Shown piece by piece: positions 54,360 to 64,000 of a stretch of 64,000 nucleotides of DNA. The DNA is from CAWFGW01 sp963849955 (GTDB taxonomy: Bacteria; Bacteroidota; Bacteroidia; Cytophagales; JAAEPT01): assembly GCA_963849955.1 (NCBI GenBank), contig CAWKJU010000009.1:733522-797521 (forward strand), given 5' to 3'. A program made the translations under genes and the position numbers. Numbering within the stretch: position 1 is the first letter of the stretch; each line of letters begins with the position of its first letter. The notes beneath the pieces are model-generated. The model ran no database searches, was not told the DNA's origin, and saw nothing but the letters and a program-made list of their open reading frames with translations.

Positions 54360-55453
54360 ACTGTTTTAATTTCTACTCGTTCAGTTTGGTTCATTGAGGC
54401 ATTTCTTATGGCAACTTGTTGAGCTAAATTTTCAGCTAACTTAGTGAACGCAGAAGCCGTAATATCATTGTTCAAAACTGCAGGGGTTCCTTTATCACCA
54501 CACTCCCGTATGCTTTGTACGATTGGGATTTCTCCCAAAAAAGGAACATTGTTTTTTTCAGCCAACTCTCGGCCTCCACCTTCACCGAACAGATAATATT
54601 TATTATCAGGCAGTTCATCAGGTGTAAAATACGCCATATTTTCAACAACACCGAGAATTGGCACATTAATCTGTGGTTGTTTGAACATTTGTAGGCCTTT
54701 TTGTGCATCCGTTATTGCCACTTTTTGTGGGGTTGTTACTATAACAGCCCCCGTTACTGGTACTGATTGCACTAAAGTTAGATGAATATCGCTTGTCCCA
54801 GGAGGTAAATCTATTAACATATAATCAAGCTCATTCCACTTTACGTCACCAATAAATTGTTTTAATGCAGAACTAGCCATGGGGCCTCTCCACACCACTG
54901 CATTTTCTGCAGGAGACAAAAAGCCCATTGAAATCATTTCTACACCGTATTTTTTAAGTGGAACAACCAAGTTTCTACCGTCTTCCTCAACCATGCCCGG
55001 TTTATCATTCTCCATACCAAACATAACCGGCATTGAAGGTCCAAATATATCTGCATCTATTAACCCTACTTTAGCACCAGTTTGGGCTAAGGCGATTGCC
55101 AAATTACTTGAAACGGTGCTTTTACCTACACCTCCTTTTCCAGATGCTATGGCGATTATATTTTTTACCTTAGGCAAAGTAGGTGATGAAATTCGTGAAG
55201 AAGTAACGTCTGAAGTAAGTAGTATATTAATGGCGTAATCTATTCCAATTGCCTTTTCTACTGCTTCGGTACATCTATTTTTTATTAATTCTTTTAATGG
55301 ACAGGCTGGAGTAGTTAACACAACTTCAAAACTTACCGTTGAATTTTCAACCAGAATATTTCTCACCATGTTTAGGGTTACCAAATCTTTTTTTAAATCT
55401 GGCTCTTCTACCGTTGATAAAGCTTTTAATATTTGTTCCTTTGTCACACTCAT
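54356..55453 (-). CDS. apbC: Mrp/ApbC-family Fe-S cluster carrier ATPase
   Basis: A 365-residue protein: an N-terminal DUF59/MIP18-like domain (about 1-90) and a ParA/MinD-type P-loop domain with the deviant Walker A GKGGVGKSTVSSN, Walker A'-like VGLIDADIFGPSMP and YMLIDLPPGTSD (Walker B). The C-terminal CxxC that bridges Fe-S clusters in many Mrp proteins is not seen; the region reads NMAYFTPDELPDNKYY. This is usual in Bacteroidota but means the cluster site must differ. AGGAGG lies 10 bp before the ATG. It is divergent from ddl. Confidence 0.9.
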   Translation of the reverse strand: MSVTKEQILKALSTVEEPDLKKDLVTLNMVRNILVENSTVSFEVVLTTPACPLKELIKNRCTEAVEKAIGIDYAINILLTSDVTSSRISSPTLPKVKNIIAIASGKGGVGKSTVSSNLAIALAQTGAKVGLIDADIFGPSMPVMFGMENDKPGMVEEDGRNLVVPLKKYGVEMISMGFLSPAENAVVWRGPMASSALKQFIGDVKWNELDYMLIDLPPGTSDIHLTLVQSVPVTGAVIVTTPQKVAITDAQKGLQMFKQPQINVPILGVVENMAYFTPDELPDNKYYLFGEGGGRELAEKNNVPFLGEIPIVQSIRECGDKGTPAVLNNDITASAFTKLAENLAQQVAIRNASMNQTERVEIKTV

Positions 55454-55462
55454 AATATCGTC

Positions 55463-55468
55463 CTCCTA
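55463..55468 (-). promoter_or_regulatory. Strong Shine-Dalgarno of apbC
   Basis: Minus-strand AGGAGG about 10 bases upstream of the apbC ATG. Such a full SD is uncommon in Bacteroidota and not seen at the other genes here. Confidence 0.5.
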
Positions 55469-55564
55469 AATTCTTATTGCAATATAGTGTTTTTGAACGT
55501 GGAGTTTTGAGTTTTGAGTTTTGAATTTTATGTTCGGGTATAAAAAGTAGTTAACAGTTTTAAA

Positions 55565-56527
55565 ATGAGAAAAATTGCCGTCATAGGAGGTGGAGATTCA
55601 GCTGAAATCATCATATCTAAAAAAAGTAGAGCAACAATTGTTGCTCATCTCGATTCAGCCAAATATGAAGTATACCCCGTGTTAATGGTTGGTAACGAGT
55701 GGGTCGTTGAGAAAGATGAAAAAAAGTATCCGATTGATAAAAACGATTTCTCTGCAACAATTGAAGGAAACAAAACCACGTTTGATTACGCTTATATCAC
55801 TATTCATGGAACACCTGGTGAGGATGGTAAACTCCAGGGTTATTTTGATTTACTAGGAATACCTTATAACACACCTAGCCAGCTCGTATCCGCTATCACC
55901 TTTAACAAATGGACTTGCAATACCCTTTTAAAACAATTAGGTATTCATTGTGCTGAATCTGTTTTGCTTCGAAAAAACGATATTGTTGATGTTGCTAAAA
56001 TTTTAGATACCCTACAACTACCTTGCTTTGTAAAACCGAATGATGGTGGTTCTAGTTTTGGGGCTTCTAAAGTGAAAACACCCGATACATTGCTTAGTGC
56101 CATCAAACTTGCTTTTGAACATGGAAAAGAGGTGATTATAGAGTCTATGTTGACAGGAACTGAAGTGACGTGTGGCATTGTTAAAATCAACAATACATTA
56201 AAAGTTTTAGGAATTACTGAAATAGTGTCTGAAAATGAATTCTTTGATTTTCAAGCTAAATACGAAGGAAAATCAAAGGAAATCACTCCGGCAAGAATAT
56301 CAAAAGAAGAAGAAGTGGCTATCCATCAAGCTGTTAAACAAATTTATACTCAATTAGGTATTAAAGGCGTAGTAAGAATTGACTTCATGATCCAAGAAGG
56401 TGTCCCATACGTAATAGAAGTTAATACAACACCTGGCATGAGCGCACAAAGTATTATCCCCCAACAAACCACCTACAGCGGTATGACCCTATCCGAATTA
56501 TTTGACGGAATCATTAACAACTCATGA
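55565..56527 (+). CDS. ddl: D-alanine-D-alanine ligase
   Basis: A 320-residue ATP-grasp ligase that makes D-Ala-D-Ala for peptidoglycan. Seen: the N-terminal IGGGDSAEIIISKKS segment, YITIHGTPGEDGKLQGYFDLLG (D-Ala binding site 1), CFVKPNDGGSSFGASKV (ATP loop), and VIEVNTTPGMSAQSIIPQQ (metal ligands and closing loop). The first 20 residues are typical of Bacteroidota Ddl. It overlaps the next small gene by 4 bp (ATGA). Confidence 0.95.
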   Translation: MRKIAVIGGGDSAEIIISKKSRATIVAHLDSAKYEVYPVLMVGNEWVVEKDEKKYPIDKNDFSATIEGNKTTFDYAYITIHGTPGEDGKLQGYFDLLGIPYNTPSQLVSAITFNKWTCNTLLKQLGIHCAESVLLRKNDIVDVAKILDTLQLPCFVKPNDGGSSFGASKVKTPDTLLSAIKLAFEHGKEVIIESMLTGTEVTCGIVKINNTLKVLGITEIVSENEFFDFQAKYEGKSKEITPARISKEEEVAIHQAVKQIYTQLGIKGVVRIDFMIQEGVPYVIEVNTTPGMSAQSIIPQQTTYSGMTLSELFDGIINNS

Positions 56528-56826
56528 GTTTAGAAAAACCTGATATTATTACTGCGATTGCTATCATCAATAAAGATTTTGGTCTTGAAAAAGACGATAC
56601 GATTATAGAGAACGAATCAGCACTATATCTGTGGCTTACTAGAATCATCAATTATTTACTCGAAAAAGATTTTGAACGATTACTTCAAGCTATGTATAGA
56701 ATTGATGTATCCGAGAAAAAATTTAAAGCTGTGTTCTCTCACGATGAAAATGTAGCCGAGGCTATTGCAAAATTAGTGCTTGAGCGGGAACTTGAGAAAG
56801 TAGCTTTCAGAAAAAAATACAACTAA
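56524..56826 (+). CDS. Small conserved hypothetical protein coupled to ddl
   Basis: A 100-residue, mainly helical, acidic protein without signal peptide or membrane segment. No motif is recognised. The ATGA overlap with ddl and the terminator 25 bp downstream show it is the second gene of a two-gene operon. A cytoplasmic accessory role in cell-wall metabolism is possible but unproven. Confidence 0.65.
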   Translation: MSLEKPDIITAIAIINKDFGLEKDDTIIENESALYLWLTRIINYLLEKDFERLLQAMYRIDVSEKKFKAVFSHDENVAEAIAKLVLERELEKVAFRKKYN

Positions 56827-56851
56827 AACCTTACCTGCTAACAACTAAAAA

Positions 56852-56883
56852 AAAAGCATTGAGAGTAATCTCTCAATGCTTTT
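56852..56883. terminator. Bidirectional intrinsic terminator
   Basis: AAAAGCATTGAGAG, loop TAAT, CTCTCAATGCTTTT: a perfect 14 bp stem between convergent genes, ending ddl's operon and the giant gene on the minus strand. Confidence 0.88.
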
Positions 56884-56906
56884 CTCATATACTATCACGT
56901 TGTTTT

Positions 56907-59900
56907 TTATCTGGTAATCGTTACTGAACCCGTCAAGGCTTCTGGGTAACCCGCTCTATTTAATTTGATGATGTAGTAATACGTACCTACCGGTGATTTT
57001 TCTCCTGTCCACGCATTAGTGTTCGTATAATTTTTCGTCTCATCGAAGACCCTATTTCCCCAACGGTTAAACACACTCACTGTGGCTTGGGGGAAATCTG
57101 CTAAACCACTAATCTCCCAGAAGTCATTTGAACCATCTCCATTCGGACTAAACGCATTCGGTACAAACAGTGGGTATAACACCTGTAGTAAAAACTCACG
57201 CTCTGTACTACATAACCCATTTGTTATTTTTAGAATGATGTCATCATTTAGCTGTTCATTTAACCGAATTATCGTTGGATTACTGCTCGCATTCGTAATT
57301 ACATCCTTGTTCGCAGCATCATCAGTGTTCCACAAGTAGGTATAATTGCCATTTTCTTGTTTGGTTTCTATCCATCCTCCTATGCCGATGTCCTTAGTAG
57401 TCCCTTTATTCATAAAGCGTCTCACTAAACCTCCTGCTACAGTATCTGCTGGTGCGGGTGGATCATTATCCACTACAAATCCTATAATACGGGGTTGCTC
57501 CCATATTTTTACTTCTATTGGTGCACTTGCATCCGATTCTGGACATACTTCGTTCTTGGCTGTTGCTGTATATGTGCCTGTGTGACTTGGCTGTGTGGCC
57601 GAGTAAGTCAACTGATTCATTGTTACCGGTAGGGTGGTTAACTCAAATTTCGCAGTACTTGCTCCTCGGAAAATGGTCATCTCATTCACCCCTTTTGATG
57701 TTTCTGGACTTACTGTTGCTGTAATCCCGATTCTACCAGGAGCACCTTGTTCACATATTTCAGGGAAGTCGCTGCTTATTGTTACTACTGGTATTTTATA
57801 CCCATCCATGATTAACTTGTCTTCACCACTACTGCTGGTGTAGCACACCCCTGGTGTACCTACCATCTCTACACGGATTACATCCTGGTCGGCTATAGTT
57901 GATTTTGGTACCGCTACTGTATTAGTTGTGGAGCTTGCTTGTATTTCCACCAACCCTTGATAGAACGTATACGTTGGGGTGGCACCTGCATTACTTGCCG
58001 TTGCTGTAAAGGTGATATCATCTGTATCATCTATACAGTAAGTCACATCATCCGCTAGTGAGCTTTCTAAATCCACACTCGCTGATATCGCTGGTGTTTG
58101 AGTCGCTGTTACCGTGTTGGGTAAGTCTGATACCGTCTTCGGTTCGCCACAAGCATTCTTCGGTACTAATGAGATCGTCTGAGGGCCTGTCTTGTTCTCA
58201 AAACTTACTTGAACGGTGTCTGAGGTCAGGTTAGCTCCTTCTAAATCACCTCCATCTATATCCCATAAATAAGTTAACGGTAATACTGAGGTTGGGGCAG
58301 TCGTTAACCTAAAGGTATACACTGAGTCATCTGATGGACAATACGATACATTGCTTGCTACAGTTCCACCTGTTGGTTTTAAGTAAATCGTAGACACGTC
58401 TATAAGCGTATCTTTAAACCCACATCTGTTTGTAGCTCGTATAGTGATATCTCCTCCTGTTGTGCCGCCTAACACCACTTTCGCAGTTGTACTTGTACTT
58501 GGTGTTCCTCCTTCAAACGTAAAGCCTGTTGGCAAGGTCCATGCATAACTTTCTGCATTCAATATGCCCGTGGCTGTGTAGGTCTTTACCGTATCTTGAC
58601 ATCCAAAACTATCGCCCGTTAAGGTCGCGGAGGAGACTACAGGGACATCAATTACCTTAATAGTAATCGTCTTTTTTGATTCTATTGGTGTGCCTGAACC
58701 TCCCATTATAGTTGGATTAAATATGCGATATGTGAATTGATAGGTTCCTACCCCAGCTAATGTTACAGACATACTATTATCTGCATTGCTTGTCGGATTT
58801 GGTGAACCTGATACCTGCAACCATTCTGCTTGTTCTGCACCAACTGGCAAACTACATGGGCTTTGACTATATATGCCTCCTGCTGCTAATGCTGAAACAC
58901 AAACCGTGTCATTAATCGCACAGGCCGCTGTAATGTTCTTACGCTCTACGGTGATGGTTACAGATGAATCTGGACAAACACCACCAACATCACTTACGGT
59001 ATAGGTTACTTCTCCGCTTTCTTCAAATTCTAAACCATCTACACTTATACTAGTTGGATTGGTTGGAGTACCTACCCCATTTCCACCTGTTGGGATAGTC
59101 ACCGTGTTCTCATAGAACCATGCTCCTGTATAATCCGGTGGTAATGCAGCTCCTTGTTGTAAAACTACTGGTAAAGTATTAGTCGTTATGGTCGCTCCGT
59201 CTGCGTAACCTGATATTACTGCTACGGGCATCGCAATCACCGTAATCGCAAAACTATCTGTTCGTACCGTACTTGAAATACTATTCGTTGTTTCGTACAC
59301 ATAAACATGTGGTGAACCTGCTGTGGTCAGAGACGCTGGCGCTACCGTTAACGTTTCATTTAACGATAAGTTTACACTTGGAGCTCCTGCTTTATACCAT
59401 CTTACACTTTCATTCACAGCATCTACCACACTGTTTCCTACTCGAGTTACGCCATTACCCACACATATTGAAGTATCGGCTCCTGCATTTGGTACTGTTT
59501 CGTCTACGCGTTCGATAAGGATACTGTCTTTTGCTACTGGACATACTCCTCCATCATCGCTGATTGTGAGAATTACTTCTACTATCTTTTCTTTTTCTAA
59601 ACCACTTACTGTTACTGGTGTACCTGTAGTAGTCGACAACGTTGCTAACGTTACTGGCGCTGGTGTGCCTTTTCTCACTTCCCATAAGCGTATGTAATCA
59701 GGAGGTAACACATTCGCATCATTCAAATCTTGGGTTGGGTCTGCGGTTTGTATTTTTGGTCCCGTTTCGGTAATGTCGGCTTCGGGTAAAGCTATAGGAC
59801 TTATAGTTGCCTCTCCTGTCAAGTTTTGTGCTATCGCTTTACAACCGTTTGCATCTTCTAAACTATCTAGTCTATAGACCTGATCAGCTGTGGTGCCTAC

Positions 59901-62900
59901 TGGTAGTACTGCACTTTCAAATGACCTAACATTTCCTGTTGTTATCGTTTCTGGGGTGGTGTTCAAGGCATTGTTGACACTATAGTAGTAACTATATGGT
60001 CCTTGACCTGTATTCCCTGTCACTTCTACTGTTATACTACTGGTCGAGTCTCCATTCGCACATACATCTGCATCGTTTCTTATTACCGCTTTTAAGCTGT
60101 CGTAGTGTGCTAAGGTTACCGATGGGCTACCGTTTACCGTACAGCTATTTGTGATATGCTCTATTGTCGCTTTATAGTCTCCTAACGTTCCAACTCTGAA
60201 AACTGCTGGGCTCGATGATATATTAATGGCAGAATCAATTTGAACGTCATTATCATCAAACAAACGAATGTTTACATTACTTACTACTGTATTAGTATAA
60301 CTCACCGTTATATCTGTACTGTCGCCTGGACAAACCGTGCTTTCGCTTATAGCTAATGTACCTGAACTTGGACAAGAACATAGCTGGTTTATATCAGCTA
60401 TCGTATCTCCTCCGTTACACCCATTATCATCAAACACCCGTAAATCTATACTTTCAGTTTCTGATATCGGATTACTTAACCACACACCTGAGCCTTGTGC
60501 TGTGAAAGTTACCCCTGACACTGAGCTTATTTGTTCAAAATCTATCGTAGACAAATCTCCGCTAGTTACACTCACTCGGATTTGGAACTGGGTGTTTGTT
60601 AGGCTTGAATTTACATCTTGACACTCTGTTGCAACACTCGCTACTACATCAGAATAGTAATCAACATCTACAACATCGGTATTAATACCTACATATTTAC
60701 AACCGTTTACATCAACAATACTATCCAACTTTATGGTTTCCTCTGATGAAGTGCTAAACCCTGTATAAGGTGACCCTTCATTCTGTGCATCTGCTCCTGT
60801 AGGGGAACTTACACTTGCCGTGTAATAAAAATCGTAAGGACCATTGGCACTCGCTGTCATGCTTACTGTAGCCACTTCAACTCCATCATCACAAATACTA
60901 TCTTTGTCTATACTTATACCTCCTGTTGGTAAGGCATTAATCGTGACTACCACAGAAACTGAATCCGTACAACCTGCTGAATCTGCCACTACGCTATATA
61001 CATGTGGGGATCCTGTCGTTGTTGCATCTCCTGTTTGGGTAGCTGATGTAGTGCCTGTTGGGGTTGCTCCTTTATACCATGTATAAGTCACTGCCGGACT
61101 TGCATCTGCACTCGCTACTAAATTATAAGTCGTGCCCACACAATAGGCCGTGTCGCCTGGAGTAATTGTTAGGTTTTGAGGGTTCGGGTTAACGGTTATA
61201 CTCAATGGCGTACGATCACTCTCACATGAAGGAGTGGTTGCAGTTGTTTGGCTTACCCATACATTGCGAGTACCTTCTGTGCTTGTATTAATAAGTGGTG
61301 CCGTTTCAGCTTCACTACCCCCACTTGCTGTGGTATACCACAACAACTTGTTTGGTGCCAATGAATCTGCTTTCCATTCTGGAGCTACGTCTCCAACACA
61401 AACATTGTTTGGATTCGTGGCTGTGGGCGCTGTGGGAATGGGAACTACCCTCACCAACACAGAATCCTCCATATAACAATCTGTACCATCTGCTACGCGT
61501 AATACCCACATACCTGAATCGGCTAGTGTTAGAGCCGGGGTGAAAGCATAAGCTCCTACGTTTCCTGATGAAGGCACTGCTGTATAGCCTCCTATTACAC
61601 CACCTTTTTTATACCATACATATTGCATAGAACCTGTAGCGTTCTCTATATCATTACCCCCATCTACATAGGACCCGCCTGTTAACGAAATGCCTGTGGT
61701 ACCATCACATTCGGTAATAGCAGTACCTGCTTCTACTGATGATGGTTTGTTGCAGGCTGGGCAAACTACAGTTGCTTCTATTGGATTTGAGATTGAATAA
61801 GCTCTACATGGATCATTAGAATTAAAATCAGTAGTAACAGAAAAAATATCACTAGATGCCGCGATTACTCTAAAATAAACTTGATTTCCATCAACTAAAC
61901 CAGTAAAAGCAGGATCAGAAATAGGGTCAGGGATTGGGAAGGTTGAACTTGTTTGAGGTGTTCCATACGTAACCCATGTAGTATTATCACTAGGAGTTGT
62001 GGTCCATTGAAACAAGTATCTAACGTTTGTGCTTCCACCAAAAAAAGCATTCAATAAGTCTGAGCCTTTAGCTTCTAAATTAATTGGATCACTACATACA
62101 TCTTCAGCCTGTGAAAGAGTTGATAAATCAAAGAACATATTTAAGATAGGTGGAGCACAAGCCATTACTTTAATATCATCTAACACTAAATCATTACCGT
62201 TTGCGTCTGTATTTTCATTATTAATGATTTCAAAAATTAAATCAGCTCCAGCAGACAATGTTATATTAGCACTTAATTTAACCCAAACACCTCCAGCATC
62301 ATCTTGTCTTGTTGCAGTATTTTGATCTAATTCAAAAGTTCCAGTATTACTATCTTCTAACCTTAATGTAACATCAACTGGATTATAGCTACCTGCTGGA
62401 CCGTTTGTAAAAACAGCTATCCAACACTCCACAAACAATTGCTTACCAAAACATAAATCACTTATGGTTCTCCTATAAATGACTTTCCCCCCCGTATTTA
62501 TAGGATTATTAATAAATAATGCGGCTCCCGAAATATCCCCTGAATGATCATAAGATATAGCTGGTGCTGGGTCCGGAGGTCCTGTAACGCGATTTGCCCA
62601 CCCCAATCTTGCTCCACGATATGTTTGACCATCGATTGTAACATCATTATAACTTGTTAGCACTCCGGCAACTGTATAAAATCCATCAATTATTTCCGTA
62701 GACTGATTACCTAAATCTTGAGGAGTCCAAGTTGCTGTTCCAGCAGGCAAATCTGGATAAGGTGGTGGTGACAAGGGCCATCTAAAAGGATTGGTTGTAG
62801 TTTTCTCAACTTCTTCTGGATTTAATATATCAGAGTAATCCCATTCGTAGTAAGTTAAACCTGAAGGGTCTGACATATCAACTCTGCCAAAATTATCATA

Positions 62901-63881
62901 ATAAACTGTTTGGCGTGATGCAGCAACAGGGGAACCATCAACTTCTATTTCACAACAAGTTATTGCAGAAATTTTCAATTCTTCTGTAGTAATAATTGTT
63001 CCATCATAATCTAACCTTAGCCTAAAGTCATAATCACCAATACCAGCGGTTTCATAAATTTGAGCTTCGTTAGTACCTAGATCAGACCACCCAGATCCAG
63101 TGTTAACCTGCCATTGATAATCAGCATTGTATTTTTGCCTAGCTTGCAAAGTGATTTGTTCGCCCGCACATACCTCACCACCATCAACTGAATATATTTC
63201 TGGTTGTGGTATTGCGTAAATCTCAATACTAGTAATACTAATTACATTACAAGCTTGACTATTCATTGAATTAATATTAAAAGTCAACTTTCCATCAGCA
63301 CCAATTTGGCGAGAATTTTGACTAGCCTGAGTATATGTCACCGTACCACAGTCTCCTGGCTGTAGTTGAGAAGACTCTAACCCATTCCCTGTATTACTTG
63401 CATCTGGGTTACCTATCCCTCTAAAATAAGCTAATCCCCCAGTACACATAAGAGTATTAGTTGGATTACAATAATTAACAACAACTCTATAATTAGAATT
63501 TGGTTCAAGATTGCTAACCGAATAAGACATATATGTTTGATTAGAGCCAGGAGCAGGAGAAAATACTATTGAGTAATCCTCAGATCCTGCTATGTCATCG
63601 TGCCTAGCCTGATCTAGGTTATATGGATTATCAGTTATTCCATAATAAGAATCTGATTGAAAAGTACCAGGATCTGCATCTGGAGTAATTTCTGGAGTAA
63701 TGCTAATTGTCCCCCCTTGCAATCCAGTTTGAATAATATCATTCACACCTATATACGTTCTGCCTGCATTTCCTGGAGAAGGGTCAAACGAAGTTCCAGC
63801 AACTAATATTTGAGCTTCTACAGTTTGAAACTTTAAAAAACCACAAATGACAATCAATAAACTATATACGAATTTTCTCAT
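56907..63881 (-). CDS. Giant secreted Ig/PKD-repeat protein with T9SS type B sorting domain
   Basis: A 2,324-residue T9SS cargo protein. The N-terminal signal peptide is MRKFVYSLLIVICGFL through VEAQ. Residues to about 700 contain jelly-roll and carbohydrate-binding-like segments with Cys pairs. The middle is a row of Ig/PKD-like repeats (~80-110 residues), many with a Cys near the start and TYTWYKG/IRLWEVRKG-type strands. The C-terminal ~95 residues run from FVPNAFSPNGDGSNDFW to GSVTITR with VFNRWGNRVFD, a canonical CHU_C type B domain. It is probably a surface adhesin. No PorP/SprF gene is next to it in the window; the one at 12033 may serve, or one lies beyond 64000. No clear promoter is seen in 63882-64000. 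Confidence 0.9.
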   Translation of the reverse strand: MRKFVYSLLIVICGFLKFQTVEAQILVAGTSFDPSPGNAGRTYIGVNDIIQTGLQGGTISITPEITPDADPGTFQSDSYYGITDNPYNLDQARHDDIAGSEDYSIVFSPAPGSNQTYMSYSVSNLEPNSNYRVVVNYCNPTNTLMCTGGLAYFRGIGNPDASNTGNGLESSQLQPGDCGTVTYTQASQNSRQIGADGKLTFNINSMNSQACNVISITSIEIYAIPQPEIYSVDGGEVCAGEQITLQARQKYNADYQWQVNTGSGWSDLGTNEAQIYETAGIGDYDFRLRLDYDGTIITTEELKISAITCCEIEVDGSPVAASRQTVYYDNFGRVDMSDPSGLTYYEWDYSDILNPEEVEKTTTNPFRWPLSPPPYPDLPAGTATWTPQDLGNQSTEIIDGFYTVAGVLTSYNDVTIDGQTYRGARLGWANRVTGPPDPAPAISYDHSGDISGAALFINNPINTGGKVIYRRTISDLCFGKQLFVECWIAVFTNGPAGSYNPVDVTLRLEDSNTGTFELDQNTATRQDDAGGVWVKLSANITLSAGADLIFEIINNENTDANGNDLVLDDIKVMACAPPILNMFFDLSTLSQAEDVCSDPINLEAKGSDLLNAFFGGSTNVRYLFQWTTTPSDNTTWVTYGTPQTSSTFPIPDPISDPAFTGLVDGNQVYFRVIAASSDIFSVTTDFNSNDPCRAYSISNPIEATVVCPACNKPSSVEAGTAITECDGTTGISLTGGSYVDGGNDIENATGSMQYVWYKKGGVIGGYTAVPSSGNVGAYAFTPALTLADSGMWVLRVADGTDCYMEDSVLVRVVPIPTAPTATNPNNVCVGDVAPEWKADSLAPNKLLWYTTASGGSEAETAPLINTSTEGTRNVWVSQTTATTPSCESDRTPLSITVNPNPQNLTITPGDTAYCVGTTYNLVASADASPAVTYTWYKGATPTGTTSATQTGDATTTGSPHVYSVVADSAGCTDSVSVVVTINALPTGGISIDKDSICDDGVEVATVSMTASANGPYDFYYTASVSSPTGADAQNEGSPYTGFSTSSEETIKLDSIVDVNGCKYVGINTDVVDVDYYSDVVASVATECQDVNSSLTNTQFQIRVSVTSGDLSTIDFEQISSVSGVTFTAQGSGVWLSNPISETESIDLRVFDDNGCNGGDTIADINQLCSCPSSGTLAISESTVCPGDSTDITVSYTNTVVSNVNIRLFDDNDVQIDSAINISSSPAVFRVGTLGDYKATIEHITNSCTVNGSPSVTLAHYDSLKAVIRNDADVCANGDSTSSITVEVTGNTGQGPYSYYYSVNNALNTTPETITTGNVRSFESAVLPVGTTADQVYRLDSLEDANGCKAIAQNLTGEATISPIALPEADITETGPKIQTADPTQDLNDANVLPPDYIRLWEVRKGTPAPVTLATLSTTTGTPVTVSGLEKEKIVEVILTISDDGGVCPVAKDSILIERVDETVPNAGADTSICVGNGVTRVGNSVVDAVNESVRWYKAGAPSVNLSLNETLTVAPASLTTAGSPHVYVYETTNSISSTVRTDSFAITVIAMPVAVISGYADGATITTNTLPVVLQQGAALPPDYTGAWFYENTVTIPTGGNGVGTPTNPTSISVDGLEFEESGEVTYTVSDVGGVCPDSSVTITVERKNITAACAINDTVCVSALAAGGIYSQSPCSLPVGAEQAEWLQVSGSPNPTSNADNSMSVTLAGVGTYQFTYRIFNPTIMGGSGTPIESKKTITIKVIDVPVVSSATLTGDSFGCQDTVKTYTATGILNAESYAWTLPTGFTFEGGTPSTSTTAKVVLGGTTGGDITIRATNRCGFKDTLIDVSTIYLKPTGGTVASNVSYCPSDDSVYTFRLTTAPTSVLPLTYLWDIDGGDLEGANLTSDTVQVSFENKTGPQTISLVPKNACGEPKTVSDLPNTVTATQTPAISASVDLESSLADDVTYCIDDTDDITFTATASNAGATPTYTFYQGLVEIQASSTTNTVAVPKSTIADQDVIRVEMVGTPGVCYTSSSGEDKLIMDGYKIPVVTISSDFPEICEQGAPGRIGITATVSPETSKGVNEMTIFRGASTAKFELTTLPVTMNQLTYSATQPSHTGTYTATAKNEVCPESDASAPIEVKIWEQPRIIGFVVDNDPPAPADTVAGGLVRRFMNKGTTKDIGIGGWIETKQENGNYTYLWNTDDAANKDVITNASSNPTIIRLNEQLNDDIILKITNGLCSTEREFLLQVLYPLFVPNAFSPNGDGSNDFWEISGLADFPQATVSVFNRWGNRVFDETKNYTNTNAWTGEKSPVGTYYYIIKLNRAGYPEALTGSVTITR

Positions 63882-64000
63882 ATCTTATACTATAAACCTA
63901 CCCTTTATGACATGAAATGCCATTTTGTAACCACTAAAAATAGTTCTTTTTACTTGTTAATAAAAAAGCTTATTAATTAAATACAGTTTAGCAAGTTAAT

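Noticed and set aside
59323..59697. 124-codon antisense frame in the second giant gene
   Set aside because: Same compositional effect; low-complexity product and no start signals.

Overview
The window comes from a low-GC member of the Bacteroidota, most likely of the Flavobacteriales or a nearby order. The evidence is a PorP/SprF homologue, several secreted proteins with type IX secretion (T9SS) sorting domains of both type A and type B, TAnnTTTG-type -7 promoter boxes with only occasional Shine-Dalgarno sequences, an HTH-less sigma-54 activator, and typical Bacteroidota housekeeping genes. The species cannot be told from the sequence alone.

Layout: (1) 1-4.8 kb: the 3' end of a leuA-family gene, a GT2 glycosyltransferase, and a CDP-sugar module (rfbF, an SDR, rfbG). 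(2) 4.86-5.21 kb: RNase P RNA on the minus strand. (3) 5.5-12 kb: sigma-54 response regulator, CorA, a large GH63-like glucosidase and two unknown envelope or secreted proteins. (4) 12-26.4 kb: a surface-protein locus with a PorP/SprF protein, a roughly 3,774-residue secreted protein built from about 32 modules of about 88 residues, and a 608-residue type B T9SS cargo protein. (5) 26.5-33.2 kb: Nudix hydrolase, UDP-glucuronate epimerase-like protein, Wzc-like tyrosine kinase, Wza-like exporter, OmpA lipoprotein and a 2-hydroxyacid dehydrogenase; this is a capsule/exopolysaccharide export locus. (6) 33.3-43.8 kb: glycogen branching enzyme, a frameshifted gene remnant, CCA-adding enzyme, a Tat-lipoprotein sugar isomerase, a membrane protein, a secreted metzincin protease and a DEAD-box helicase.

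(7) 44.0-49.65 kb is the most unusual region. A compact four-gene operon encodes an ArsM-like methyltransferase with the family's cysteines, a radical SAM protein with a C-terminal RCCIKG tail resembling the RCCLKC tail I associate with ArsL (arsinothricin biosynthesis), an ATP-grasp L-amino acid ligase and a second methyltransferase. I infer a biosynthetic operon for an organoarsenic amino acid capped as a peptide. The operon is bracketed by two direct repeats about 5.49 kb apart. Each repeat contains a tRNA(CAT) with its 5' flank; the right copy is an intact tRNA gene and the left copy is a decayed tRNA.

(8) 49.7-64 kb: HAD hydrolase, site-2 protease, a minus-strand run (ApbC/Mrp, NifU-like, PASTA protein, T9SS type A cargo), D-Ala-D-Ala ligase with a small unknown partner, and a second giant (2,324-residue) type B T9SS cargo protein.
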